Below, one piece after another: positions 16,577 through 26,011 of a stretch of DNA of 64,000 nucleotides. Position 1 is the first letter of the stretch; each line of letters opens with the position of its first letter. The stretch spans positions 62,001 to 126,000 of the forward strand of contig CABJAP010000003.1 of NCBI GenBank assembly GCA_902363595.1, in the 5' to 3' direction. The notes below the pieces were generated by a model that was not told the DNA's origin, searched no databases, and saw nothing but the letters and a program-made list of their open reading frames with translations. A program made the position numbers and the translations under genes. The DNA is from Clostridia bacterium. GTDB taxonomy: Bacteria > Bacillota > Clostridia > Peptostreptococcales > Anaerovoracaceae.

Positions 16577-17806
16577 ATGGTGATTATTTTGATTCAATCA
16601 ACGATTGAAAGTCTTGCAGCTCAAACAGCCGACATCTTTTTGCAAAATGGATATAACCACCGAAGTATCCGGGAAAAAGAATTTGCCCTGCAAAAGATTG
16701 TCCAACTGCACCACGAGAACGGATATGATTGTTACAGCCCTGAAATTGTATCCCTGTTTATCCGGGATGCAGAGAACCGCTATCAGCAAAAGGAAATCGG
16801 GAAAATACGATTTATGTTCCTTACAAAAACCGCTGATTACCTGACCGAATACCATGAAAAAGGCTCTATAACTTTATATGCCCGGAGGGTTCCGTCTGCT
16901 CTTTCCCCATACTACGAAGACCTTTTAACCGGTATCAAGGCTTACGGGGAATGGAACGACAAAACCAAATGCAGTATCCGGCAGGTTGCAAACCCTTATT
17001 TCAAATGGCTTTTGGCTAATGGGATTGGTTCATTTGCGCAGGTGGATGACAGCATTATCAGAAAATATCTCATGGATTGTTCCAAGCGCATGACACTCAA
17101 TAGTATTGATACCATCAAGCGTTCTCTTAAAAAGCTGCATTTGTATCTATATGAAATAGGAATTACGGGCAACAGCTTTGCAGACACGCTGTCTTTTGTA
17201 ACCCCTACAGAACATAAGGTGAAAAAACCTGTCCCTCTGGATGAAATCGTCGCTGTTCTGGATGTTATTGACCGCAGCACCGCTATGGGCAAGCGTGACT
17301 ATGCAATGATTATGACAGCGGCTGTCACCGGGATAAGGTCTGTTGACATCATAAACCTGACTTTTGATGCGATTGACTGGATTAACGGGGAAATCCGGAT
17401 CACCCAACATAAAACGGGGAAGACGCTTGCGCTTCCTTTAACGACAGACGTTGGAGAAGCCATTCAGGACTATATATTGAATGGCCGTCCGAAAAGTGAT
17501 CTGCCGTTTGTTTTTTTACGTGCAAAATCCCCGGCCGTACAGTTAGGACGTACTCTGCCTTATCAGACATTTAATGTTTACCGGAAAAAGCTCGGACTTC
17601 CGAAATGTACATTTCATGGGCTGCGGCGTGCTGTGGGCACCAACATGGTAATATCTGGTGTGCCGGTCACTACGGTTTCGCAGGTTTTAGGTCATTCCAG
17701 CATCGAGCCGACAAAGCAATATATCTCCTTAGACAGCACGCATCTGAAAGAATGTGCCCTCAATTTAGAAGGCTTCATGCCGGAAAAAGGGGGCGGTCAT
17801 TTATGA
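16577..17806 (+). CDS. ritA: RIT recombinase A (tyrosine recombinase)
   Basis: A tyrosine recombinase of 409 residues. The N-terminal 140 residues are a SAM-like DNA-binding region. The catalytic domain shows Arg in TGIRSVDI, the HGLRR box, GHSS, and Tyr in TKQYISLDS. The start is ATG 16577; a TTG four codons later has a better-spaced AAGGATGG site. Its stop overlaps the next ATG by four bases, so the trio is translationally coupled. Confidence 0.88.
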   Translation: MVIILIQSTIESLAAQTADIFLQNGYNHRSIREKEFALQKIVQLHHENGYDCYSPEIVSLFIRDAENRYQQKEIGKIRFMFLTKTADYLTEYHEKGSITLYARRVPSALSPYYEDLLTGIKAYGEWNDKTKCSIRQVANPYFKWLLANGIGSFAQVDDSIIRKYLMDCSKRMTLNSIDTIKRSLKKLHLYLYEIGITGNSFADTLSFVTPTEHKVKKPVPLDEIVAVLDVIDRSTAMGKRDYAMIMTAAVTGIRSVDIINLTFDAIDWINGEIRITQHKTGKTLALPLTTDVGEAIQDYILNGRPKSDLPFVFLRAKSPAVQLGRTLPYQTFNVYRKKLGLPKCTFHGLRRAVGTNMVISGVPVTTVSQVLGHSSIEPTKQYISLDSTHLKECALNLEGFMPEKGGGHL

Positions 17807-18762
17807 AAGAATTTAAAAGCGCTTTTAGGCCCTCTATCATGGAATATCTTGAGTTTCGTTCCGCTATGGGCTACTCCAATGAGCATGAACAGCAACTGCA
17901 GCATTTCGACAGGTATTGTTATGAACACTGCCCGGAACAAACCGAGCTGACAAAAGAAGTTGTCCGCGGCTGGTTCTACGACGAAATCGCAAGAGGCCGT
18001 TCCTGTTTGAGCAGCAAGGCTACCGCCATACGCTTATTTGCAAAATATCTCGGCGTATCGGCTTATATACTGCCGATGAGTTGTGTACCCAAAACGCCGG
18101 ACTATCTGCCATACATCCTGACAGACAGTGAACTTGCTGCATTGTTTCATGCCGCCGATACGATGGAATATAAAAATGACCCATTCTTTCGTGAAACAGC
18201 ATCCGTCCTTTTGCGGCTGCTCTATTCATGCGGGTTAAGACCAAACGAGGGCAGAAACATAAAGCTGGAGCATATCAATTTCAAAACCGGCGAGCTTTTC
18301 ATCACAAAAACCAAACGCAGGAAAGAACGGATTGTCGTAGCTTCTGACGATATGTTGCTGCTGCTGAAAAAGTACCGTTCCCAAAGAGCTATTTTCGACA
18401 AAGGGAATGAATATTTTTTTATCCATACGGATTCCTCTGCCCTGAAATCATGGCAGTTGACCGCACTTGTAAAATCATGCTGGGCAGCGGCACATCCAGA
18501 AGTTGACCCAAAACTATTGCCACGTTTAAGGCCATATGATCTCCGCCACCGATTCGCATCGACAGTTCTGCAACGCTGGCTTGATGAAGGCAGGAATCTC
18601 TATGCGATGCTCCCTTACCTTCGTGCTTATATGGGACACGAAAAGTTTTCGGACACCGCTTATTACATCCACATCCTGCCGGAACGCCTTATGGTATCTC
18701 CGGGAGTACAGTGGGAAAACATTGACTGCATTGGAATGGAGGTGGACATATGGGCGCGTTAA
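17803..18762 (+). CDS. ritB: RIT recombinase B (tyrosine recombinase)
   Basis: A tyrosine recombinase of 319 residues starting at the ATG that overlaps the ritA stop; the frame is open further upstream but only as a shadow of ritA. Catalytic residues are in CGLRPNEG, YDLRHRFA (Asp in place of the usual first His), YMGHEKF and TAYYIHI. It has an N-terminal core-binding domain with a conserved YLEFRSAMGYS. It overlaps ritC by 13 bases. Confidence 0.88.
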   Translation: MKEFKSAFRPSIMEYLEFRSAMGYSNEHEQQLQHFDRYCYEHCPEQTELTKEVVRGWFYDEIARGRSCLSSKATAIRLFAKYLGVSAYILPMSCVPKTPDYLPYILTDSELAALFHAADTMEYKNDPFFRETASVLLRLLYSCGLRPNEGRNIKLEHINFKTGELFITKTKRRKERIVVASDDMLLLLKKYRSQRAIFDKGNEYFFIHTDSSALKSWQLTALVKSCWAAAHPEVDPKLLPRLRPYDLRHRFASTVLQRWLDEGRNLYAMLPYLRAYMGHEKFSDTAYYIHILPERLMVSPGVQWENIDCIGMEVDIWAR

Positions 18763-19790
18763 CCCCGTTATTCTCCCTTGTCCACGATTTCCTGCTGGTT
18801 TCGTTGCCGGATGAACAAAAATGCAGCCCAAATACAATACGTTCTTACCGTAAGTCTTTGGAATTACTTTTCGATTTCATCAAGACAAAGCGGAATATCT
18901 CTTTATGTGAGATCACTTTTGAGATGATTGACCGTAATGCTGTCTCGGAATTTTTGGATTATCTCGAAACAGAACGTAATTGCAGTATATCTACAAGGAA
19001 CCACCGTCTGCATTGCATCCGTGCTTTCTATAAATATGCAGCACAAGAGGACATCACTGTAATTTCCCATTTAGAGGAAATACAAAAAGTAAAAAAGGCA
19101 AAAGAGCCTGAAACCATTGTTGAGCACATGAGTGAAGACGCTGTTAATGCAATCCTGAAGCAGCCCGACACTTTCACGGAAAAAGGGAAAAGAGATGCAT
19201 TTCTGCTTCTGTTTCTCTATAAAACCGGGGCACGTGTTCAGGAACTCGTTGACATCCGCCTTTGTGATATACAATTAGGCAGACATCCTAAAGTGACCAT
19301 CCACGGAAAGGGGGCGAAAACTCGGTCAATACCATTGCGGGATGATGTGGTGCAGCACCTGAAACAATATCTTGCACTGTTTCATCCAGAGGAACATTTA
19401 TTTTCTGAGCAGCATCTGTTCTACGTTACACGGAGCCGAATGAAAAAACGCATGACCGAAGATAACGTAAGGCAACTGGTTAGAAAATATGGCAAACAGG
19501 CACGTGAAATCTGTAAAGAAGTGCCTGAAAATGTGCATCCGCATTTATTCCGTCATTCCTGGGCGATGATCTTGTATCAGAATGGAGTAGATTTAACCTT
19601 AATTTCTCAATGGCTGGGCCATTCTAATCTTGAAACTACGCTTATCTATGCCCATGCGGATACGGAGTTGAAGCGAAAAGCACTCGAACAGGCTGTACCG
19701 GATGACAGTCCGCTTAAGGAACACCTTAATGCTGCACGTTATAAGGTCAGCGATGAAGAGCTATTAAAAAGGCTTTGCGGCCTAAAATAA
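18750..19790 (+). CDS. ritC: RIT recombinase C (tyrosine recombinase)
   Basis: A tyrosine recombinase of 346 residues with a typical N-terminal core-binding domain (SPNTIRSYRKSLELLFDF) and catalytic residues in TGARVQEL, HLFRHSWA, WLGHSNLETT and Tyr in LIYAHAD. It is the closest of the three to XerC/D-like phage integrases. It ends ten bases before the right-end repeats begin. Confidence 0.9.
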   Translation: MGALTPLFSLVHDFLLVSLPDEQKCSPNTIRSYRKSLELLFDFIKTKRNISLCEITFEMIDRNAVSEFLDYLETERNCSISTRNHRLHCIRAFYKYAAQEDITVISHLEEIQKVKKAKEPETIVEHMSEDAVNAILKQPDTFTEKGKRDAFLLLFLYKTGARVQELVDIRLCDIQLGRHPKVTIHGKGAKTRSIPLRDDVVQHLKQYLALFHPEEHLFSEQHLFYVTRSRMKKRMTEDNVRQLVRKYGKQAREICKEVPENVHPHLFRHSWAMILYQNGVDLTLISQWLGHSNLETTLIYAHADTELKRKALEQAVPDDSPLKEHLNAARYKVSDEELLKRLCGLK

Positions 19791-19858
19791 TCAGTTAGAG
19801 TTATCAGAAATTTATGTTGTGCTGTTTTCTTGAAACAGTGGCTTCACTCATTGTTTTT

Positions 19859-19887
19859 CTGATAACTCTTTTTTTCTGATAAGGGCG
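19859..19887 (-). repeat. RIT right terminal inverted repeat
   Basis: An exact reverse complement of the left 29-bp repeat. One further GTTATCAG lies at 19800-19807. The outer edge overlaps a 32-bp near-perfect palindrome (19883-19914) that begins with GGGCG and ends with CGCCC and contains the NlpC/P60 stop codon. Confidence 0.9.
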
Positions 19888-19899
19888 TTTATCATGAAT

Positions 19900-22566
19900 T
19901 CATGATAAGCGCCCAAATGTATAAAAGTGCTGCTGCCAGTAGCTTGTGTTGATGTTCGCATAGGAGATCGGATCCCCGCAATGGATCATCATCCCGTTGC
20001 CCACATAGATTCCCACATGGCTTGCGCCGCTGGTGTTATAGGTGCCCTGGAAGAAAATCAGGTCGCCGGGCCTTGCATCCGCGCTTGATACAGGCGTACA
20101 CACGCCTAAAAGCCCGTCTGCAGTCAGGCGTCCGAAATTCCAGCCCACGCCGCAGTGATTGACCACCCAGGAAACATAGCCGGAACAGTCAAAGGAAGTG
20201 GAAGGGCTTGCGCCGCCCCACACATACGGATAGCCTAAATACTTTTCAGCCTCCGCAAGCATAGCCGCAAATTTTTCATCCGCAAGGGTCTCCGGCGGTA
20301 CATCATAATTGAAATAATTCCCTCCGCCACCTGCGCCTATTGCCGGCAGATGCCGCTCGCTGGTATCGCCGGTATCGGCGAAATACATGGGATTCATATA
20401 CTGGCCGTCAACCAGCACCTCCAGGTGCAGGTGCGACCCGGTGGAATTTCCGGTACTGCCGACCTTCGCAATCACATCCCCGGCTTTTACCTCCTGTCCA
20501 GCAGATACTAAGATTTGCGAACAGTGGCCGTATTTGGTAGTAAGGGAGTGCCCCTCGTAAGCCTCGCCCTCAATGGCAACGCACAGGCCATAGCCGCCCG
20601 CGTTTCCTGCCAGCGTGACCGTGCCGTCATGCCCGGCCAAAATCTCCGTGCCCTGGGGCATCCCGATGTCAACGCCGGTATGGTAGTTCTTTCCCCCGCT
20701 GATTGGGTGTACCCGGTAGCCGTAGTAGCTGGTGACATAGGGCAGCCAGTTCGTGCCAAACACATTTTTCACATACTGCCGGTTGCCTTTGGTCTGCAAT
20801 AAAATCTCGCAGATTTCCTTCTGGTCTGCGTCCATGCGTGAAACCACCAGGTTTTCAAGCGGCGTGGAAGTAAGCGTTACATTCAAAATGCGCCACTCAT
20901 AAGGCACTTCTTCTTCGGTTTCTTCGCCGGTCTTCGGGTCAATGCTTGTTTCTGTCCGGTAACGGATTTCCGTTTCCTCCGTGAAGGATAGGAAATACTG
21001 CCCGTTAAAAAGCTCCCGGAGGACGCTCTCGATCTGCGTATAGGTAAAATCCTGATACGCAGAGGTGAGATACCCCATCAAAACATAAGGGTCATGCTCA
21101 ATGGGGCCGATATTATAGCGGTATTCGTCATAACCGGGCCGGTCCGATTCCACACGGTTGATCTGCATCTGCAGGTCCGTTTCCCACTCGGTATAGACAA
21201 GCTCCGCATTGTTGATGTCCACATCATCCGCCAGATAGGTAGAGGCGGCAAGGCTCCCCAGCCCTCCGGTTCCCAGATTAGAAAAGGAAGAAAAGAGGGA
21301 GGCAATCAGGAAAAATACCAAAAGGAGCAGGATCACGATTCCGCAGATTACCGGGTGGCGCTTGACAGCGTGAACCACGCCGGCAGCGATCTTTTCTGTT
21401 GTAACGGCGGTGTCCTTTGCGCGCTTTCCCGTTTTTTTCGCTTCCCTGGCTGCTTTGGCATACTGGCGTTTTATTTTCTGTTTCTGCCACATCCGGGCAA
21501 GAAGATTTTTCTTCAGCTCCGGGTTGTCCTGTAATGCCTGCCGGTAGGCAAGCCGGGCATTGGCCCTGGCTGATTTCTGCTGTAATTTTGCCACCCTGCG
21601 GTATGGCGCGGTCTTATGCCTGTGATATGCCATGCGCAGCCCCGACTCGCTTACAAGCTCGGTGCGGTGGGCCGCTTTAATGCCGACATTTTCATTTTCC
21701 GCCTGATAGATTTTTTTGTGGGCGTAGCCAACCGCCATGTTTGCGCCGGCCTTTACCGGGCGCATCGGAGCAGGGCCCTTTACATGGGCCCGCTGGGATT
21801 TCACCTCCTTTTCAAATTTCAGGCGTTTTTTGGCCTTGCCCGTATCAGGGTCAGAAGATGTTTCCATCCACAGCTTACGGCGGGCAGGCAGGCGGTTTTC
21901 CGCCTGTTCCAGCTTTTCCGCTGTCCGTTCCGCTTTCCGTCTGGCCTGGGTGAGCTTTTTATCCGCTGTTTCCGGTGGGAGTTCGTCAGCGGCAAATTCC
22001 AGCTTGGAAGGCCGTTTTGGTTCTCCTTCGGCTGCCTCCGGCGGTTTCTCCTTTGGTTCCTCGGCTTTGGCCGCCTCCTGGAAACGCTGCTGGTATTTGT
22101 TGCCGTGCTGGTGCATCCGTGAACGGCGTTCTGCCTGACCGGGTTCTCCCTGTGTGTGGCGTTCTGTACCAGAATTGCCACTGCAAGAATCCGCACGCCG
22201 GGAATCTTCATATCTGAAATCCCTCCGGCGCGGTTCCGGTGCAGAAGTTCCCGGCTCCAAATGGTTCTGTGTTTCAGGTACCCGCACCGGCTCATGATCC
22301 ATATCCCTGCCTTCCAAATGTTCCGGTATGGAAATATCCGCCTGTTGCGGTATATCCGCTTTGAAAGGCTGTGTATCATCCGCTGCCTGCTGTGCTGCGG
22401 TTTCATACCTCCGGGCCGTTCCCAAAGAAGAAGGGGCGTCCCTGGCCCGCAGCAGGTTAAAATCCTGTTCGCTCTGCCGGGTGTCCATACGCTCCTCCCC
22501 ATGAGAATCACGGACCGGCATCCGGGCATCTTTCTTTTTCCTCTGAAATTCTTTTTCCCGCGGCAC
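19900..22566 (-). CDS. M23 + NlpC/P60 peptidoglycan hydrolase of the conjugation apparatus (CD1108-type)
   Basis: A protein of about 888 residues. A long charged, low-complexity N-terminal cytoplasmic part (1-400) is followed by one membrane helix (VICGIVILLLLVFFLIASLF) and an extracellular region. That region carries an M23 peptidase domain (YHTGVDIG, TGSHLHLEV zinc ligands) and a C-terminal NlpC/P60 domain (Cys in FDCSGY, His in ASHVGIYVG). It opens the cell wall for the transfer channel, like VirB1 or Tn916 Orf14. The GTG at 22566 has TGGAGG eight bases away; the GTG at 22575 overlaps that site. The RIT element lies immediately downstream. Confidence 0.9.
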   Translation of the reverse strand: MPREKEFQRKKKDARMPVRDSHGEERMDTRQSEQDFNLLRARDAPSSLGTARRYETAAQQAADDTQPFKADIPQQADISIPEHLEGRDMDHEPVRVPETQNHLEPGTSAPEPRRRDFRYEDSRRADSCSGNSGTERHTQGEPGQAERRSRMHQHGNKYQQRFQEAAKAEEPKEKPPEAAEGEPKRPSKLEFAADELPPETADKKLTQARRKAERTAEKLEQAENRLPARRKLWMETSSDPDTGKAKKRLKFEKEVKSQRAHVKGPAPMRPVKAGANMAVGYAHKKIYQAENENVGIKAAHRTELVSESGLRMAYHRHKTAPYRRVAKLQQKSARANARLAYRQALQDNPELKKNLLARMWQKQKIKRQYAKAAREAKKTGKRAKDTAVTTEKIAAGVVHAVKRHPVICGIVILLLLVFFLIASLFSSFSNLGTGGLGSLAASTYLADDVDINNAELVYTEWETDLQMQINRVESDRPGYDEYRYNIGPIEHDPYVLMGYLTSAYQDFTYTQIESVLRELFNGQYFLSFTEETEIRYRTETSIDPKTGEETEEEVPYEWRILNVTLTSTPLENLVVSRMDADQKEICEILLQTKGNRQYVKNVFGTNWLPYVTSYYGYRVHPISGGKNYHTGVDIGMPQGTEILAGHDGTVTLAGNAGGYGLCVAIEGEAYEGHSLTTKYGHCSQILVSAGQEVKAGDVIAKVGSTGNSTGSHLHLEVLVDGQYMNPMYFADTGDTSERHLPAIGAGGGGNYFNYDVPPETLADEKFAAMLAEAEKYLGYPYVWGGASPSTSFDCSGYVSWVVNHCGVGWNFGRLTADGLLGVCTPVSSADARPGDLIFFQGTYNTSGASHVGIYVGNGMMIHCGDPISYANINTSYWQQHFYTFGRLS

Positions 22567-22601
22567 TGTTATCACCTCCAGTCATTTTTATTTTCGGGAA
22601 T

Positions 22602-25070
22602 TTATGCACCTGCCACTTCATCAGGCCGTGTTGTGAGTACGCTGTATAACAGGGTGTCTTTCGGAAAATGATCGACAAAGGGGATAATCACATTTCCGAA
22701 AAACAGAAGCCCCTCGCCGGGACCGGAATGGGTTACATAAGAAAGCTGGTGCGGGGAAATTCCCAACTGTTTCGCCAAAATCTGCCGGTCCCCCTGGGCC
22801 TGGTTCAGCATGTAGATAAAATCCGAGTTCTCAAAAATATTCTCAATCTCACGGGAGGCCAGCAGGTCTTTCACATTCTGCGTCAGGCCGCTCGGTATGC
22901 CGCCCCATTTACGGAATCTTTTCCAGATTTCCACGCTGAAACTTCCGGTCTGCCCTTTCAAAAGGAGATGGAATTCGTCGATATAGAACCAGGTCGTCTT
23001 GTGCTTCGAGCGGTTGGCGGTAACACGGTTCCACACGGCATCCTGCATAATGAGAAGCCCGATCTCTTTCAGGGCCTTGCCCAGAGATTTGAGCTGGAAG
23101 CAGAGTACCCGGTGGTTGTTCATGTCAATGTTGGAACGGTGATTGAACACATTCAGGGAGCCATTGACGTAGATTTCCAGCGCCGTAGCGATATTCTGCG
23201 CCTCCGGTTCAGACTGCTTCAAAAGCAGCTCATACAGGTCGCCCAGGACCGGCATATTCTCCGGGCGCGGGTTCTGCAGGTAATCCCGGTACACAAGCCT
23301 CGTGCAGCGGTCAATGATGGTCCTCTCAATCGGGGAAAGCCCTTCCTTGCCGCCGATAATCAGGTCACACAGCGACAGGATAAAATCGCTTTTCAGTGTG
23401 ATGGGGTTTTCATCGTCCGAATAGTCCAGGTTAATGTCCATCGGATTGATATAGTTGGTGGAAGTCGGGGAAATGTCAATGACCTGCCCCTGGGCTCCAA
23501 ACTGCTGTACCAGAGGCCCGTACTCATTTTCCGGGTCTGCAATAATGATGTCATCCTCCGTCAAAAGGAACACGTTGACGATCTCACGCTTGGCAGAGAA
23601 GGACTTGCCGCTGCCGGGCGTTCCAAGAAACAGGCCGTTTGGATTCTTTAAGTTCTTGCGGTTCGCCATAATCAGGTTATTACTTAATGCGTTCAGACCA
23701 TAATAAAGAGCCTCGCCCTCCTGGAACAGCTCGCAGGTCGTAAACGGCACGAAAATGGCGGTGCTGCTGGTCGTAAGCCCACGCTCAATTTCAATCTGGT
23801 TCAACCCTAAGGCAAGAGAGGACATAAGCCCCTGTTCCTGCTGGTAGTCCAGACGTTTCAGGGCACAGTTATATTTCTGCGCAATACCGGAGGCAGACAG
23901 AATATCATTAAACAGCTTTTGCCGTTTGGAAGCGATATTCTCCACCAGCACTGTCACAAGAAACATGCGCTCATTCCGGCTCTGCAAATCCTGTAAGAGA
24001 TTCTTTGCTTCTTCGCCGTAGGTGGCAAGGTCGGTAGGTATGATGTCCATGTCATACCCGGCACGGACCGCTTTCTTCTGTTCCTCAATGGTCATTTTCT
24101 GCAAATCGGACATCTTGCGCTTGATGTTCTTGATCGCCTGGGCCTGGTCGATGGACTGGATATGCAGGTTCACCGTCACGGCGTCGTCCAGGTCTAAAAG
24201 CTCCGCCAACAGCCGGTCCGTCAGCTCCGGCGCTAAAATCTGCAAAAAGGACACCGCCCCGGAATGGTCGGCCACCCGGAAGGTCTTTCCGTCATTTGAG
24301 AACGACAGTCCGGAGGGCGCAATAAAATCTTTTGTGGAAAGTCCGGTTTTCGGCAGGTCCGCCCAGGTAAAATGAAACTTTTCCTGCCCGTCCGGGTGTA
24401 GCTGGCTGTGAAGGAGCTCCAGGCGTTCCAGCCCGTCTAACGGCTTTGCCTGTGCCCCTAAGGCTTTGAAATTTGCCAGCACGTCGGCCTCGATCCGCTC
24501 CAGGCGCATCTTCGCGGTGCGAAGGTCGTCAGCCTCTATGCCGAAGGTGATATATTTCCGCTTGGTAAGGCCGTTGTTGCCTTTTTGGAGCTGGCCCTTT
24601 AACATATCCCCATACTCTTTGCGGATTCCGTCATATTCGTCACCGCGGATGGGGATGTCGATACTGCGGGCGAAATCCTGCATATTGGCCCGCTGGTTGA
24701 TGAAGGTAAGCTGCACATGGATCGAAGCGTCAAAATAATTGAGGAAATCACAATAGCCCTCAAAAATCTGCGCTTTGTCATCCGCCTGTGCAAGCTGGTA
24801 GTTAATATCGAAAAACTGCACCGTCTTGGTGTAGAGCTTATCATTCAGCCGGCAGATTCCATCCCGGTACATTTCCTTATAGGGAATACTCTGCTGGACC
24901 GTCTGCGGGGCGTCCGTTTTCAGCCCGGCAAAAAAGCCGCCCTTTTTAGGCGGCCTGGTGCGGACAGTCTTATTTCCGCTTGTCTTTGCGTCGGCCCTGA
25001 CCGTTTTTGCCTGCCTGATGTTTCTTTGCAGACGTTTTTCCTGGGCCTCCTGCTGCTTGGTTTTTGGCAA
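22602..25070 (-). CDS. VirB4-family conjugation ATPase
   Basis: A protein of 822 residues with Walker A GTPGSGKS at 483-490, Walker B in TWFYIDEFHLLL, and the VirB4/TraE C-terminal helicase-like fold. It powers the type IV secretion channel at the inner face of the membrane. The N-terminus is basic and possibly unstructured. The frame starts at TTG and overlaps prgI by about 100 bases, which is unusual; a later start is possible. Confidence 0.92.
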   Translation of the reverse strand: MPKTKQQEAQEKRLQRNIRQAKTVRADAKTSGNKTVRTRPPKKGGFFAGLKTDAPQTVQQSIPYKEMYRDGICRLNDKLYTKTVQFFDINYQLAQADDKAQIFEGYCDFLNYFDASIHVQLTFINQRANMQDFARSIDIPIRGDEYDGIRKEYGDMLKGQLQKGNNGLTKRKYITFGIEADDLRTAKMRLERIEADVLANFKALGAQAKPLDGLERLELLHSQLHPDGQEKFHFTWADLPKTGLSTKDFIAPSGLSFSNDGKTFRVADHSGAVSFLQILAPELTDRLLAELLDLDDAVTVNLHIQSIDQAQAIKNIKRKMSDLQKMTIEEQKKAVRAGYDMDIIPTDLATYGEEAKNLLQDLQSRNERMFLVTVLVENIASKRQKLFNDILSASGIAQKYNCALKRLDYQQEQGLMSSLALGLNQIEIERGLTTSSTAIFVPFTTCELFQEGEALYYGLNALSNNLIMANRKNLKNPNGLFLGTPGSGKSFSAKREIVNVFLLTEDDIIIADPENEYGPLVQQFGAQGQVIDISPTSTNYINPMDINLDYSDDENPITLKSDFILSLCDLIIGGKEGLSPIERTIIDRCTRLVYRDYLQNPRPENMPVLGDLYELLLKQSEPEAQNIATALEIYVNGSLNVFNHRSNIDMNNHRVLCFQLKSLGKALKEIGLLIMQDAVWNRVTANRSKHKTTWFYIDEFHLLLKGQTGSFSVEIWKRFRKWGGIPSGLTQNVKDLLASREIENIFENSDFIYMLNQAQGDRQILAKQLGISPHQLSYVTHSGPGEGLLFFGNVIIPFVDHFPKDTLLYSVLTTRPDEVAGA

Positions 25071-25404
25071 TCCTCATATCCTCCTTCTTTGACATAGATT
25101 TATACAGGTTTTCCGTCCGGTATGGCCGTTTCTTCGGCCAGAGCTTATAGCGGAGCCTGTTTTTCAGAAGTTTCTCCGCTGGCTGCCCGTCCCGCTCATA
25201 CATGGCGAAAAAGAAAAAGGGCATCATAAGCCCGATCATGAGCAGCACTGCCGCCGAGTTGCCGATAGCGCCGCGGGTAAGGAAATATACCGGCAGCCCC
25301 ACCAGCGCGGCCAGGCTGAAACAAATGAGCTGGCGCTTCGTCAGGTTAAACGCCAGCTTGGTCTTGACTTTCGTTAAGTCTTTGGGTACGGGTACATAAG
25401 GCAT
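24970..25404 (-). CDS. PrgI family membrane protein
   Basis: A protein of 144 residues from the ATG at 25404 (MPYVPVPKDL, GGAGG upstream); the frame is open further upstream without support. PrgI signature: KTKLAFNLTKRQLICFSLAAL, then two membrane helices (about 25-45 and 52-70) and a basic tail. PrgI/VirB3-like proteins anchor the VirB4 ATPase, and it lies directly upstream of virB4 as in related ICEs. Confidence 0.85.
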   Translation of the reverse strand: MPYVPVPKDLTKVKTKLAFNLTKRQLICFSLAALVGLPVYFLTRGAIGNSAAVLLMIGLMMPFFFFAMYERDGQPAEKLLKNRLRYKLWPKKRPYRTENLYKSMSKKEDMRIAKNQAAGGPGKTSAKKHQAGKNGQGRRKDKRK

Positions 25405-25432
25405 TGTTTTCACCTCCAATCGTGATATATCA

Positions 25433-26011
25433 TCAGTATTTATCCGGTTCCCTCGTGTCTGTCTTTCCGGGCATCGTGATACTGGATTCCACCTCATTGC
25501 CCCACACATCCCAGCCGGGGGCCTGCTGTCTCGCAAAAAGTTCTACCCTGGGCTGGTCGCCCATGAGCTTCACAATCTTATCCCGCACCTCGTCCGGCTT
25601 CTTACTGTGCTGCTCGATATGGGAGATCACAAACTGGTGGATTCCCGCACACTGGCGTTTTGGGTGCCCCCTGGTCGCCAGTAAGCACACCTCCGCGTTT
25701 GAGCGGGTCCAGAACCCCATCCCATAAAACCAGGAATCCGCTTTCCGGTTCTGTTTCAGCCAGAGGAAGGCCAGTGTTTTATATTTGAATCCCCATGCTT
25801 CAATCACACGGAAGGCTTCATTGAGCTGCGGGAAGGTGGCCCATAGAAAAAGCGCGCTGTCTTTGGCCACAAGGTCTGCAACCGGCAGTGCGCATATTTC
25901 TTCTATGCTCATGGTTGGGTAATGGTTTTCCGCCACCCCGTTGCCGCGTTTCATATCATAACGCCAGGGTGGGTCCGCATACACGATGCCATATTTTCCA
26001 GCTTCCGGCAT
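25433..26011 (-). CDS. MT-A70 family adenine methyltransferase
   Basis: A protein of 192 residues with the catalytic DPPW motif (VYADPPWRYD, residues 12-15) and the MT-A70 core (LFLWATFPQLNEAF, GFKYKTLAFLWLK). It would transfer methyl groups from SAM to N6 of adenine in DNA or RNA. It overlaps the SpoVG stop by one base and is cotranscribed with T4SS genes. Likely roles are protection of transferred DNA from restriction, or epigenetic control; both are inferred. Confidence 0.88.
   Translation of the reverse strand: MPEAGKYGIVYADPPWRYDMKRGNGVAENHYPTMSIEEICALPVADLVAKDSALFLWATFPQLNEAFRVIEAWGFKYKTLAFLWLKQNRKADSWFYGMGFWTRSNAEVCLLATRGHPKRQCAGIHQFVISHIEQHSKKPDEVRDKIVKLMGDQPRVELFARQQAPGWDVWGNEVESSITMPGKTDTREPDKY

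Larger units (their letters stand above)
16411..19887. mobile_element. RIT element (recombinase in trio)
   Basis: Three overlapping rightward tyrosine recombinase genes are bounded by perfect 29-bp inverted repeats at 16411-16439 and 19859-19887, total length 3477 bp. Both ends carry further copies of the 8-mer GTTATCAG or CTTATCAG in both orientations. Three tandem tyrosine recombinases of about 410, 320 and 345 residues between inverted ends match the described RIT family. The element is opposite in orientation to the ICE genes it separates (DUF4315 and NlpC/P60). No cargo is present. Confidence 0.9.

Noticed and set aside
17605..17802. Longer N-terminus for the second RIT recombinase
   Set aside because: The upstream codons overlap the catalytic end of ritA in another frame, and the ATG at 17803 makes the usual ATGA overlap.
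24970..25070. Frameshift between prgI and virB4
   Set aside because: Both frames look coding and each has a start; the overlap is long but no damage is visible.
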